Assembly (NCBI GenBank): GCA_033064195.1
Contig: JARBJD010000362.1
Coordinates: forward strand, 1-64,000
Origin: Blattamonas nauphoetae
Taxonomy: Eukaryota; Preaxostyla; Oxymonadida
Direction: 5' to 3'
Length of the DNA stretch: 64,000 nucleotides
The position numbers and the translations under genes were made by a program. Positions 44,212 through 55,613 of the stretch are shown one piece after another; the first letter of the stretch is position 1, and each line of letters opens with the position of its first letter. The notes beneath the pieces were generated by a model that saw nothing but the letters and a program-made list of their open reading frames with translations, had not been told where the DNA came from and did no database searches.

Positions 44212-44909
44212 GAACTAGCTCATCTCTCTGCAACATCTCACATGATTCACTTCATTTGATGTCTGACTCCCATTCTACAACCATATGCACTCGCCCATTC
44301 ATTCACTCACTTCACTATCAACTATGTCCCGCCTCAATTCATTCACTTCATTCATCAGTGTCGTCTCTGATTGTGTGTTCTCGCCGTCCACCACCACTTC
44401 GCCGAATGCCACCCTCCAACACCAAACACACTCGACATCTGATGCATCTTTCTTCTCTCAGGACTGTCTTTGTTTCTTATTCTTTTCTCTGATCATCACA
44501 TCCATCTCACTTGTCATCATTTGGGATCTTTTCACAAACATTCTTTCCTTTTCGAAGAAATGATTTCCACCAATCTGTTCTCGATCTATCGACTGCAACA
44601 GTTGGATGGATGAATCATTCTTCGTATTATTCTTCTTCTTTTTGCACAATTCGTTGATTTCGGACTCAATTTAATTTGGGAATATTGAAACGATCTTCGA
44701 TAGAGACAATTACAAGAGACGATGCATTTTTCCATCACCCATAACGTTGGAGTGGTTCTTTCGTCATTTTCACCGTTTTCACTCTCAGCTGACGAACCAT
44801 ATAAGAGGATAATACTGCCTCTTGTTTACTTTCGAGACAAGGCTCACAATAACATATACTTCAGACATGTGGAAGTAGAAAAGAAACAGTTCTGCACTCT
44901 TTGCAGTAG
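44212..44909. other. Intergenic region, convergent genes
   Basis: About 700 bases between the ends of two surface-protein genes. They contain Ser/Phe-rich open frames without motifs. I see nothing I would annotate. Confidence 0.5.
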
Positions 44910-46709
44910 TCACGACAAAATAACGAAAATAGTGGTCTCTAACTCCTTGTTAATGCTCAGTTCAGCACCCATTTGTTGGTCGGATAGAACGGGTGACTGG
45001 TTCAACTGGACAGACTAGGAATTGATCGACTGTGGGGAAGATTGTTGATAGTTGATTTGGGTCTGAGGATCGTTCTGGCCCTCATTCGGTGCATGTGAGG
45101 GACGGGTCGATTGTGATTCGGAGTAGTTCGGCTGTTGTTCAGTTTCAATTTGTTTGTAAGCAGCGTTCTTTCTCCGTCGGTAGCAGCAACAGGCGAGGCA
45201 GGGGATGAGGATGCAGAGGGCCAGGAACACACATCCACACACAACCGAAACGACAATAATCTGTCTGTTGGCAAGCTCACGCGTGTTCGACCATTCAGTG
45301 CCAACATTGAACGGGAGGAACCAGACTCCGTTCTGCTTCGCCGTGCTGACACACTTCACGAAATCAGCCTTCTGCACACGATATGTCTTGGCTTCGTCGT
45401 ACGAGATCACCACATCAGGTCCATGTCCCTTACTCGCCTCGTTATCATCGAAGATGTCTCGTTCGAATGTAACAGTCGTCTCGTCCGCTTTATCCACAAA
45501 CACGGCTCCTCCATTCTGGATCGATCCACATCTCATGAACACGCCATGTGAGATCTGAACTTCGCGTGCGTTGGACACGAACAGCGCTCCTCCATTCTCT
45601 TCTGCTTTCGAGTCGTTCACATCAACTTCCGAGAACAGCAGCTTCTCCACCATTCCACCTGCGAACACGAACCCTCCGCATTTCCCTGCCGACGTGTCTT
45701 TGCTTGTAACAAGTTGGAGGTCCAGGTCGCACTGTCCAGACACGAACACCCATCCTCCACTCCCATTCGGTGCTGAAGAGTGGTCTGCCGTGGTGTGGTG
45801 GATCGTGAGCATGCTCTGATTGTGGGGAAGATACAGGAACCCTCCGTTTGGCCATACTTCGGTCGTTTTCGTGAATTTTGTTGTGCACATCCTCACAACC
45901 ACTTCCGACTTTGGAGCGAAGGCAACGTTGTTTGAATGTCGAATGGCATTAGCGCTGTCTTCAATTGTCACGTGGATCAGGTACAGTTTGGTTGCTTGCA
46001 TCCCAAACACCAGTGCCCCACTCAGTGCTCCGTCCACGTTCGATATTGTTGATTTCTGAATCGAAACTTCACGATCAGCTGTCCCTTCAATCGCCTCATC
46101 CGGGAGAGGGTCGACATTTGTGCATTTGATCTCGCTGAATGACGTGTCCACCACAGAAACATTCTGGACATCTGCGCCCGCCAAAAGAGGTCTCTGGGTG
46201 TGGACGCGGAAGTTCGAGAACGAACAGTTTTGCACGATGAGGGAGAGAACTGCTTCGTTGTCTCCAGGCGGTCCTTGGATGAGCGAGTACATGAAATGGA
46301 TTTCGGTGAACGACACGTTCTGAACAATCAGCTGGCTGCTAATTCCTTCCAGAATCGGATATTCCATTTCTTTAGTCACAAACTTGCATGATGTCACGTT
46401 CAATTTGGAGAACTTGGACTTTGTGAACACGGCAAGTTGAGGCGGTTTAATACTAATCGAGATAAGTGTGAGTGTCGAACTTTCCAGATCAAATGCACTT
46501 TCGCTGAGGCCTCGCATATCCAGTGTTACTGTGTCCACATTTCCAATGAACGTCAACTTTCGGTGTTTTAGTGGCAAGTCGCGAGCACAGTATTCCCCGT
46601 CCTTCAGCTTGATCTCTGAGACATCATCCGCATACTCCTTCATCACATCCAGGAGGTCGATGCGATCCGAATGGATACTGGCAAAAACAACGATGAGAGA
46701 TAGGAACAT
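44910..46709 (-). CDS. Beta-helix single-pass membrane protein
   Basis: ATG 46709 starts a signal peptide (MFLSLIVVFASIHS). The ectodomain of about 450 residues is a right-handed beta-helix of the POMP/pectin-lyase type: SSTLTLISISIKPPQLAVFT, GGFLYLPHNQSMLTIHHTTA, GSGGWVFVSGQCDLDLQLVT, ENGGALFVSNAREVQISHGV, FMRCGSIQNGGAVFVDK. One membrane span follows (IIVVSVVCGCVFLALCILIP), then a palmitoylation-like CCCY and a basic anchor (RRRKN). The cytoplasmic tail is Gln/Ser/Pro-rich. TAG at 45015-45017 would end a standard-code protein at 564 residues. Read as Gln, the tail continues in the same composition (VQLNQSPVLSDQQMGAELSI) to TGA 44910-44912, adding 36 residues. Like the giant receptor next to it, it is probably exposed on the cell surface. 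Confidence 0.85.
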
Positions 46710-47249
46710 TCTATAGTGATTTTCTTATTCTGGGTTATGATCTCGATATCAACATGTTATGGGAAGGAGTATCCGGACTCACATAAGGGAAAACCAAAAA
46801 ACCCCTAAAATCCACATAAATAAAACGTCCACCAAAAAGTGAAAGAGAATCACATTAGAAACGGGTGAGGACCTGAACTTGGGTGTGCAAATTGAAACTG
46901 GGGGAGATGAAGCCCATTCTTTATTTCGAACCCATAATCTCTGCTTTTTTCAGACTAAATATGAAGATCATTATTTCCTGTCTAAAGTGCAGCATTGTTC
47001 ATAATTATTGACTCATTCTGTCAAGATTGACCCGATTCAATCTTTATTCTCACAAAGTTTGTTTTTGGTTGATCACGCATGAATCTTGCGAAAGAATGAA
47101 GAATCAATAAATTAGACGAAGTTTTAGGAGATGTGAGACAACGAGGAAAAACAAAATCAAAAAGTAAGTGATCAGAAAAGATTGTAGGTGAGAAAGAAGA
47201 GAGTGGAGGAGTTGAGGTGAAAGATCGAGTCGAAAAGCTGGGATAGAGG
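46710..47249. promoter_or_regulatory. Divergent intergenic region
   Basis: About 540 AT-rich bases between the starts of the beta-helix gene (minus) and the next plus-strand gene. It should contain both promoters, but no element is recognisable. Confidence 0.3.
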
Positions 47250-49769
47250 ATGATTTGTGTTGTTGATGATCCAAAGCACTTGTACAGTCAGCAATGCTGC
47301 CATTGTCCCCGTATCCAAACACATCACCTCATGATACTTCCTTCGCTCTTCCTCACCCACTTCGTGTCGAACCTGAACCAACACGCCGCGTCGATGGGCA
47401 TCACCCTCCCCGACGACTCCAACAAGCGCGGACGGAAGGCCAAGCAAGACGCTGCGCCGATCCCGACCTTCTTCAAAGCACCTGCCGTCACGCTGGAAGA
47501 CCGCGCACACCGCTACACCTTCTTCAACCTGCCGTTCTCGTGTGTCACGCTCTCGCTCTTCAACCTGCACCTCGCGCAGGGCTTCGACCTCCTCTCCTCG
47601 TCTCTCCCGTCTCGCGAGTCGCTCTCCACAACGTACGCTACGTTCCTCCCGCACGCTCCTCTTGCCCAGTTCCTCCATCTGACAGGCCGGGACAGGCCCG
47701 ATTCTCGCCCATCAACCACAACCAGCACGGGATCGAACGAGTCGACGCTGTCGAACGGAGGGCTGCTCCGAATGGGACAGGACCAGACACCCACATCCAC
47801 GCTGACCAGCCCGATCGTCGCTGTGGACTTACTCACCCACGCAGGCGCCTCGTCCTTCTTCAAGATTGACCTCCCGCGTTCCATCTGCGAGGGCTAGGAG
47901 AGTGGCTTCGTGTTCGGGTTCTTTGTGACCAACATCAACGGCGACAAGCTCCGCAAGGCTGGAGTGAAGAACAATTCCAGACTGATTATGAAGGCAGTCG
48001 CGTTCGACAGACTCGATCGCAGTGTTGTGGTGTGTTTTCTGCATCTTCTTCCATCGCCCTCTCCTCTCTCTCCAAACAGAAGCTTTCCACACCTAACTCG
48101 AAGAGTCGTGCGAGTGTGTCCGTTCGATTCGTTTCATCTGCTTTCCTCTTTCTTCTTCATCTTATCAATCTGACTCCTCTTCTCCAGTCCATTTCCCACC
48201 AGTTCGCATTGACGCGCGCCTTGTCCCACACACCTTCTTCGCCAGACAGCCACCAGCTCTCCAGTTTAATCCAAACAGTGGTCAAATGCTCCTCTGTCTC
48301 TCATAGATCCGCTCTTCCACATCTCGCCCGTCCTCGCTCGCGCTGAAGTGAAGTTCAACAACCCGCCTTTCATCGTCGTTGCCAATTCCGACAGAGATCA
48401 GCGATTAGTCGTGTCTGGCTCGAAAGCGAAGAAGCACACTCTTTCTCGTCTGTCATGTCATTCTTCGTCATTCCTTCTCTTCCAGATCCGATCTGAAATG
48501 AAGAAGACGGGGAGAAGCTGCGCGCACTGTCCGAAGTTGAGGGGCGATGTGTTTTCATCGTCAACCAGGCCGGCGTCATCGAGAGGAAGCTCAAATTGAA
48601 TCGGTTCGACGATCTGGCGAATGAGGAAGAGGAGGGAAACGAGAATGACAGGCTTCGGCGACTGCATGAGATGGAATTGTTGGACAGAGCGAGGGCCTTC
48701 CTTCCAGATTTGGAGCAGCAGCGAGCAGAAGAGGAGCAACGTCGGAGAGACGAGAGGAGCAGAAGAGGCAGGCCGAGATGCTAGCCAAGCGGGATCCGGT
48801 CGCTCTCTCCAAAGCCACACAAAAGGTGTGCTCGTTTTCTTTTCCCTACTCGTTCCGTTTCGTGTCAGGTTACTCACTCCACCCGATATGAGCGGCCCCT
48901 CCTATCGGGCGAGCGGGAGTGAAGACAGCGACGACGCAGGGTTTGGCGGATGGCGTTCTGATGACATGGGACCAGACATCGACGACTGGCTCCGATTTCC
49001 GACATAGAAACAGCCAGGCGGTGGGAAGAAGGGCAGAGCGGACACTGCTCCGTTCGATTTGGATGCTGTCCCGAAGTCTCCTCCGAACAAGAAACGACGG
49101 ACAGAGCTGGCACGGGAGCTGCAGGAGAGGAAGACTTAGACAGAACTGCTGATCGACGAGACCATCCTGCTGCGGTCGGAGTTGCGAATGAAAGAGATCG
49201 AACGAATGGTTCCAACCACACGCTGGAACATTGGTGTGCTCTCATCTCACCTTCACCCTTTTTCAGATAAAGCAAAGGCGGACCTCCGCGACCTTCGCAT
49301 GGCACTCATCACAACGAAGGAGTGCGGGATTAAGCTGATTGGCGAAGACAAGACACTTGTGAGAGAGGCAGGCGAGCGCATTCTGATTGCAGCAACGAAA
49401 CAAGAGAAAACGAAAAAGAACGATCCCAACACTGAGATGGAGAACGCAGCCGCCGTTTAGAAGAACAGAATCGAGCAAGCAAGGGTGCAGCTGGAACTTG
49501 GGTGTCTGAAGGCACAGGAAGAGGAATACGAAGCGTGGGAGAGGGAAGGCGAGCGAGCACTGCCAGCATTGCAGGCTGATCTCGACTCCCTCCTCTCCGA
49601 ATACAACACTCTGCGGCTTCGAATTGTGCAGACGAAGGGACAATAGCACGCTGCCCAAAACGAGTTTGACCGCCTTCACCACACTCCCTTCCCGTCGCCC
49701 GCCGACGTCAGCCCAGTTGATGTTTCCATTCTTGAGCGAGATTCTGGTCAGATTGGAGAACACTTCTGA
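47250..49769 (+). CDS. Unknown protein with coiled-coil C-terminus; five in-frame TAG codons
   Basis: A GC-richer gene in several exons. The N-terminal part (TFFKAPAVTLEDRAHRYTFF, VAVDLLTHAGASSFFKIDLP, SGFVFGFFVTNINGDKLRKA) is globular. Short introns at 48030-48079, 48108-48187 and 48281-48306 (26 bp) connect it to HFPPVRIDARLVPHTFF and FHISPVLARAEVKFNNPPFI. A Glu/Arg coiled coil follows (DDLANEEEEGNENDRLRRLH), then, past regions where I cannot fix the frame (near 48430-48520 and 48740-48760), a polar linker, another coiled coil (ELARELQERK, ELLIDETILLRSELRMKEIE) and a last intron at 49234-49266. It ends at TGA 49767-49769. TAG occurs at 47895, 49005, 49137, 49458 and 49644, each in a polar or coiled-coil context where Gln fits. 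I do not recognise the family. The start is ATG 47250 or ATG near 47331. Confidence 0.6.
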
Positions 49770-50758
49770 CGACATAACGAGTCCAATTTCATGAATTTGT
49801 ATACTTTTGGGGACTTCGAGTTTGTTGATGAAGATTGGATCTTGTTAGGTTCACAGTTGTTGGCGACTAAAAATAGGATGTGTTGGCCAACTACAAGCAA
49901 AATGGTAAGCGAGAGTGGAATGACAGTAGCAGTCACACCAAGGAAGATGCGCTTCCACCGACTGAAGTCGATCAGCACGAATAGAAGTAAAATAGTGAAT
50001 TGAAACGGGAAACTTGGCATCAAAAGGAACCTCCAGATGTTCTCCGCCGCCCTTATGCAATTGGTGGAGATGATCAAAGCAGTAATCTTCCACTGTCAAT
50101 GTGCGAAAGTGGTGCAGCGTTCAACAGCAATGTATTCCGATATCTCAGTCCGGTACGTACTGACTGAACTGGTTTGATGCGACGGAATGAGAAGCAACTC
50201 GCTATGATATCGAAGAAGTCGGGAAAGAACGGGTGAAGAATCACGACAATTCTAGAGGTAAATGGGAAGAGTGTCGAGGAGTTTAACTCACGTGTATTGC
50301 CTTTCAAGAGGATTTGTGTCATTTTGATAGGTTGTTGGAAGAAGAAGGTATAACGAGGAGAGAGATGTTTGGATCATGAGAAAGATGATGAAGATGACAG
50401 ATGGAGAAGAAATAGACAAATATAGTGTCGGTAATGCGTCAGAGAAGGGAAAAACATGATGTGGGATACATATTTGACGATTTAAAAGAATGAGAAGATG
50501 ATGATCCGATTGTTCTTCATCTTTAGCGACGTCAAACGGAACAATCTCGATTCTGATCGCTGTTTTGTTTTCGTGTCGAAAGAGAAGGAGGGGTATAGCA
50601 TGGATGTCGATATCGAGCGAGTGAATACACCATGTGACGAGGTTTGTTGAAATGTTGCAAAATAAGGGTGACAGACAATTCGGTATTAGTCTGATCGTTC
50701 TGACACATGTCATCTGACCCAATTTGAAAGGCTTCACACTCTCGTCATCACTCCACAC
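49748..50758 (-). CDS. Multi-pass membrane protein, unknown
   Basis: The minus-strand first block (50758-50292) ends in a hydrophobic span (SPSVIFIIFLMIQTSLSSLY). A 40-bp GT-AG intron (50252-50291) leads to IVVILHPFFPDFFDIIASCF and a region near 50100-50150 with uncertain joins. The last block has two more spans (FQFTILLLFVLIDF; VIPLSLTILLVVGQHILFLV) and a hydrophilic tail ending in TGA 49748-49750. The order fits a polytopic membrane protein with at least four spans. No family motif is seen and no in-frame ATG marks the start, so a further 5' exon is likely. Its stop lies inside the end of the convergent coiled-coil gene (overlap 49748-49769). Confidence 0.5.
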
Positions 50759-53739
50759 CTCTCCTCACCATTCTCATCACATTCATCCCGCAAAGGTGGT
50801 ATTTCAGAACAAGTTGTTGAGGATCTCATGGCGTCTCAAGGAGCGAAGGAATTAGAACTCACAGCAGCAAACGACTGGTTTTGACGCGTTCTCTTCCACC
50901 CTTTTTTCTCATTTTTGCCTTTCTTCCATCATGTCCTCCCAATATTGTCTCATTCTCTCTCTTCCCATCATCTCTTCCTCATCAGTCAAATGACATCCTG
51001 CTATCCCATCGCAACTCCAAGGCCCTCTCAATTGATTATCTGAGCCACCTCAAAGAAATTCAACCAATAAATCTGGTGTAATCAATCGACAATCATAGAA
51101 ATTATGAAGAACCAGACATGTTAAGAAACAACTGAATGAAGAAGTCAGATTCAGAATAGTGAAGTGCACACAAACCAAGACAAGATTCTGAAGCGAAAGA
51201 TAGCGGACAAAAGTGAAAAAACACAGAAACAATAGGAAAAAGAGACATTTCGATGTGCTTGGAGAGAACTTGCTTCATATCGCCAATTCTTCACCAAACT
51301 TCCTTTTCTCGAAATTATTATTTCATTATCGGTATAATGAGAGAAAGAAATGAATAACTGGATAAAATGTGTTTCAACTGTTCCCCATAAATCACTTTTT
51401 TAAGGTTGATCAACTCATAAAGATTCACCTTCATCTCCTCCCACAGGTGTTTGCACACGCTATTACTGCACGGATGGATTCATCTTTCCCTAAACTTTCA
51501 CTTTTTCGTGGACGTTTGATTTATGTGGATTTCAGGGGTTTTGTGGCATACCCTAAGTCGCAAAACATCTCAATTTCATCTCTCCACGACCATGTATTCA
51601 TGACAGACGGATTAAGATTCATTGAGTGAGATATACCACTTCAAATGAGGAAACAGAGTCGATTAGAAAAATGAGTTGTAATCTGTTCATGTAACAGTGT
51701 GCTGTACTCAAATATTGGCAAAAGGAGAATAGTCATGCGATGTTCCGTTTCTCGGGAGAAAGAATGTTTGAAAACGCAAGAATAGCAGTCACTTTCTTAT
51801 TCTCATTTTATGGCTTGATCACTATTCTCTCAGAGATGTTCGCCGCACAATCATCAAACGAGATTCTATCGCAAAGAACTTCGAATGTACCATCCAATGA
51901 GCTGGTTTGAATCCAGTTTTCTTTGTCCCTGTTCGACTAAGTTGATTTGTGACTTTTGTTGAATCTCGGCGCATTTTTCCATCATACCACTCAATAAACA
52001 TCATTCTCTCTTTCTGTTTCAACATCTTCCTGGAATTGCTCACAGAATTCCTTCTTTTCGGAAACAGTACAAGCATATCAAAGTGGAACAGAAAAGGAGA
52101 AAGGTTCGATCTTACACAGAGTCCAGAACAAGATTGAAGAAGGTCTGAAAATGAGTGATCATTTCTTATTTATTATTGTGAAGATTATTCATTGATAAAT
52201 TCCCGCTGAATTTGAACTTCTCTCTCATCCATCATTCTGATTGTTTCTGTGCTGTTCTGGGCTTGATACAGATGAGAGCGGAGAGAAAATGAAGGAAGTT
52301 GCGGAAATGGCATTGCGGATGGGATTTGTGAGTGAATTGTGCCTGACATTGGGAAGTGAAGTAGTATAGAAGAAGAATTAAGAACCACATTGAAATAGTC
52401 GTTGAAATCAGAAACGAAAAGTCAATTCCGATTGACCATTTCTAAATCTTGTATTAAAAGGAATTTAGGCCATTTCAATGATGCCAATATTTGACCTAAA
52501 TTCCAGAAATATGTCCAATATTTCGACCTCATTTTAAGCGTCAATTTTGAAGCAAATTTTTGTCATAATCCAAAAATGTTGTCACTTTTTTCGAAGTTTT
52601 TTCACTTTTGAACTCGAACAAAGTGAATCCAACTTGAGAACCACTTCGAAAAAAATCGAAAAAAATTCTAAAATGTCGGAGACAATGTGAGTCGTCGATC
52701 AAAACAATCCTGATGAAAATCGGTTGAGAATTCGTGGAGCTACGCCGAACAGTGGTCAAAAAAGTGACCAAAAAGTCGATTTTCAGAACTTGCTTAAAAC
52801 TGCTGCTATATGGCTCAAACACTCCTCAAACACCTTCTAAAATTACAAAATCGATTTCAGAAGGTGAAATTCGCGATAAAAAACACTTTTGGGATTTTTG
52901 GTTAGATCAAGGCCGGATCGGGATTTTTCTAGATCAACCCATATTCCATTTTTCGAGTTTCTCCGAATTTTTAAAAAAATGTATGCGCTTTCAGCACTTC
53001 ACTTTTTAGGATCACTTTTGCCTCTTATTTGCGTTTTTACACTTCATTTCGCTCGGAGTCGCCTTTTGGCGGCTCTTCGAACGTTCACTTTTGCACCTCA
53101 TCTTTCACCACTTTTTTCGTCAGTTTTCGTTTTTTGCGTTAGATTTTTCGTTTTCTTCGCATTCGCGTCCTTCCGACGCTTTTCCTAGGTTTCCGACCAC
53201 CTCACCTTCATAGTCGTCTTTTTTTGAACGCACCTTTTTTGCACCACATTTTCACCAACTTTTCATTCATATCGATTTTTGCCCCGATTTTCTCACATCA
53301 CATCTTCTTTCTCACCTTTCGAGGAGGGAGTACTGAATTTTCGCGACACTTTTGACGACTAGTTTTTTCATAATGTTGGTTTTTCATGTTTCTCACACTC
53401 AACTTTTGATCTTGTTTGTTTCATGCACAACCACTTCAACGCTTTTCACTGCTCATTTCGCTCGTCTGGTTTTCACTTTAATTACTTCGACTTTCCTCGT
53501 CACTTCACCAATCTCACACACACTTTTGACGACCGTTGTCGCTCTTCAGCACATCACAATAGCTCAGTTTTCGTCGACTTTTTCTCTTAATTAGACCAAA
53601 TGAAGGTGAATGAAGCTAAAATGAAGTGGGCAAGTATGATAGTGAATGGTGAAATGGAAATAGTGAAAATGGTGGGAAAGTATTGAGTTTGATGAACATC
53701 TTCATCTAAATTTCACAAAACTAGAGTACTAAAATGTAA
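50759..53739. other. About 3 kb without a convincing gene
   Basis: The region has short open frames on both strands (for example 51369-51629 plus, 51822-52076 minus) but no recognisable motif. From about 52500 the sequence becomes strongly T-rich on the plus strand, with many CACTTTT and TTTTCG runs. The open frames there are low-complexity Phe/Ser/Leu and I do not regard them as genes. This T-rich block leads directly into the hairpin-repeat array. Confidence 0.5.
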
Positions 53740-53754
53740 ATGAAGTGAGAATGA

Positions 53755-55180
53755 AACGATAAGGTGAAGTGACGTACCAGATCTGCATGATCTTGATCCT
53801 TTGCGTTCCGTTGGTACACCACTTCACCTTATGAACGGGTTCGTCAAAATTTCACAAACAAAGAGAAAAAAAAGAGTGAGTGAAGTGAAAAGTAAACGAT
53901 AAAACAAAATCTCGTACCAGATCTGAACGATCTTTGTTGTTCGCATTTCATTGGTACACCACTTCACTTTATGAACGCGTTCATCAAAAATGTTTCTAAT
54001 TAGAGTAAAATCGTGAAGTGAAACAATGTTAGCAACGATAAGGTGAAGTGACGTACCAGATCTCTCCAATCATTGTTTTTCTCACTTCGTTGGTACATCA
54101 CTTCACCTTATGAACGCGTTCAACGAAATTTCAGAAAACAAGAGGAATTAAGAGTGAGTGAAGTGAAAACTAAACGATAAGACACATTCATGTACCAGAT
54201 CTCACCGATCATTTCAGATTGAATCTCGTTGGTACACCACTTTGTTTTATGAAAGATTAGAGCAAAATGTCAATAAAGAGATCAAAATTGTGAAGTGAAA
54301 CAAGGTTTGAAGTGATAAAACACATTCATGTACCAGATCTTACAGTTCGTTTTTATCTTGACGATCAAACATTTTTAGTTCTGTGTTCCACTTTGTTTCG
54401 ATAAAAAAAGAGAATTGAAATCAAATAGTTGTGAAATGAAACGATAAGGTGAAGTGGTGTACCTGATCTGGACGATCACTTCAGATCACGTTTTGTTGGT
54501 ACACGAATGTGTTTTAGAAAAAATGAAGAGCACAAATCGAAGAGTGGTGAAGTGTAAAAAGTGAAATGAAAGTTGAATGAAAGTAAAACAAAGTGGTGTA
54601 CCAACGCATACAATTTTATCGATGAATCACGAAGTTTCTCGAAGAAAGATGAGGATCCACATTTTGTTCACGTCATTTTAAATTTTAATTTTGTAAAAAA
54701 GTGAGAGACAATGAGAAAAAACTGACAATGAAGTGAAAATGAGAGGATAAAGTGAAGTGGTGTACCAGAAAGAGAATGTCAAAAGTGAAGTGAAAATTCT
54801 GGTACGTCATTGTGTCTTATAAAGAGATAATACAAAAAGAGAGCAAACCTGTTTCAAATATTCAGTGAACAGCACTTTCTGGTCATAAGACGCAATAGTG
54901 TACCTGAGTTTGATGATCACACAGATCGAGTACATGAAGATGTTTTATGAAAGATGAATAAAAAGAAGAGAATACCTGTTTGGTAAATCACGAGAGACAT
55001 ACTCTTAAGCGATAAAACGCATCTGTGTACCTGATCTTCAGGTCCACTTTCGGTTTGATCGGCGTTGGTACATAAATGTGTTTTAGGAAATAATGAATTC
55101 AAAAATGGAGCAAACCTGTTCAAAACAAGTCGGGAATGAAACCACCGTTCATAAAACAATGTGATGTACCTGAACGAGAG
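53755..55180. repeat. Array of about ten diverged ~135-bp hairpin repeats
   Basis: Units begin near 53755, 53895, 54030, 54175, 54305, 54440, 54580, 54741, 54880, 55010 and 55140. A typical unit has GATAAGGTGAAGTGACGTAC, CAGATCTG or a variant, a variable centre, then GGTACACCACTTCACC and TTATGAACG, so the two sides are inverted copies and can fold. Units are joined by GTGAAGTGAAA-like linkers and have diverged, most strongly to the right. No frame is conserved. The array stops just before the virus-like element and could be its terminal or subterminal repeats, or an independent satellite. Confidence 0.75.
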
Positions 55181-55613
55181 AGACAGAAAAAAGTGAAGGA
55201 TCGAGAACAAGAATGAAGAGACAAAAAAGAAGAGAGAACAAATGTGAAAGTAGAAAGCATAACACACCTAAACGAAACAGTAAAGAGACGTCAGGAATGA
55301 GAAGGGATGATCGTGTCCCATTGAAGTACTTTCGCTGATCAAACAAGACTGATCGAACCCATCGATGACAGAATCGAAGTCTCGGAAGATCACAAATGAT
55401 AAAATCACGAATGTAAATTTATTTTTGAATTTTTTAATTTTAGGCTTGTCTGACCGGCCAAAAGTGTCGGTCAGTGTCAGTTCACAAAACTTCAAAGGGT
55501 CAGATCTCCATCAAACTGTTAATTGTGAGCTATTTCCCTAAAAGTCGAAACTTGGCAAAACTACATGTCCAGAGAATCTTCCTTAAACCGTTTGATAGCC
55601 TCATTTCTATTGT

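Noticed and set aside
47294-47869. Alternative plus-strand frame rich in Pro/Arg at 47.3-47.9 kb
   Set aside because: An out-of-frame shadow of the GC-rich gene; the other frame continues through TAG into further exons.
52541-53594. Open frames in the T-rich block before the repeat array
   Set aside because: Low-complexity Phe/Ser/Leu reading; composition alone explains their length.
53755-55180. CRISPR-like or exon array
   Set aside because: Units are whole diverged repeats with hairpins, not short repeats separated by unique spacers, and no reading frame is kept.
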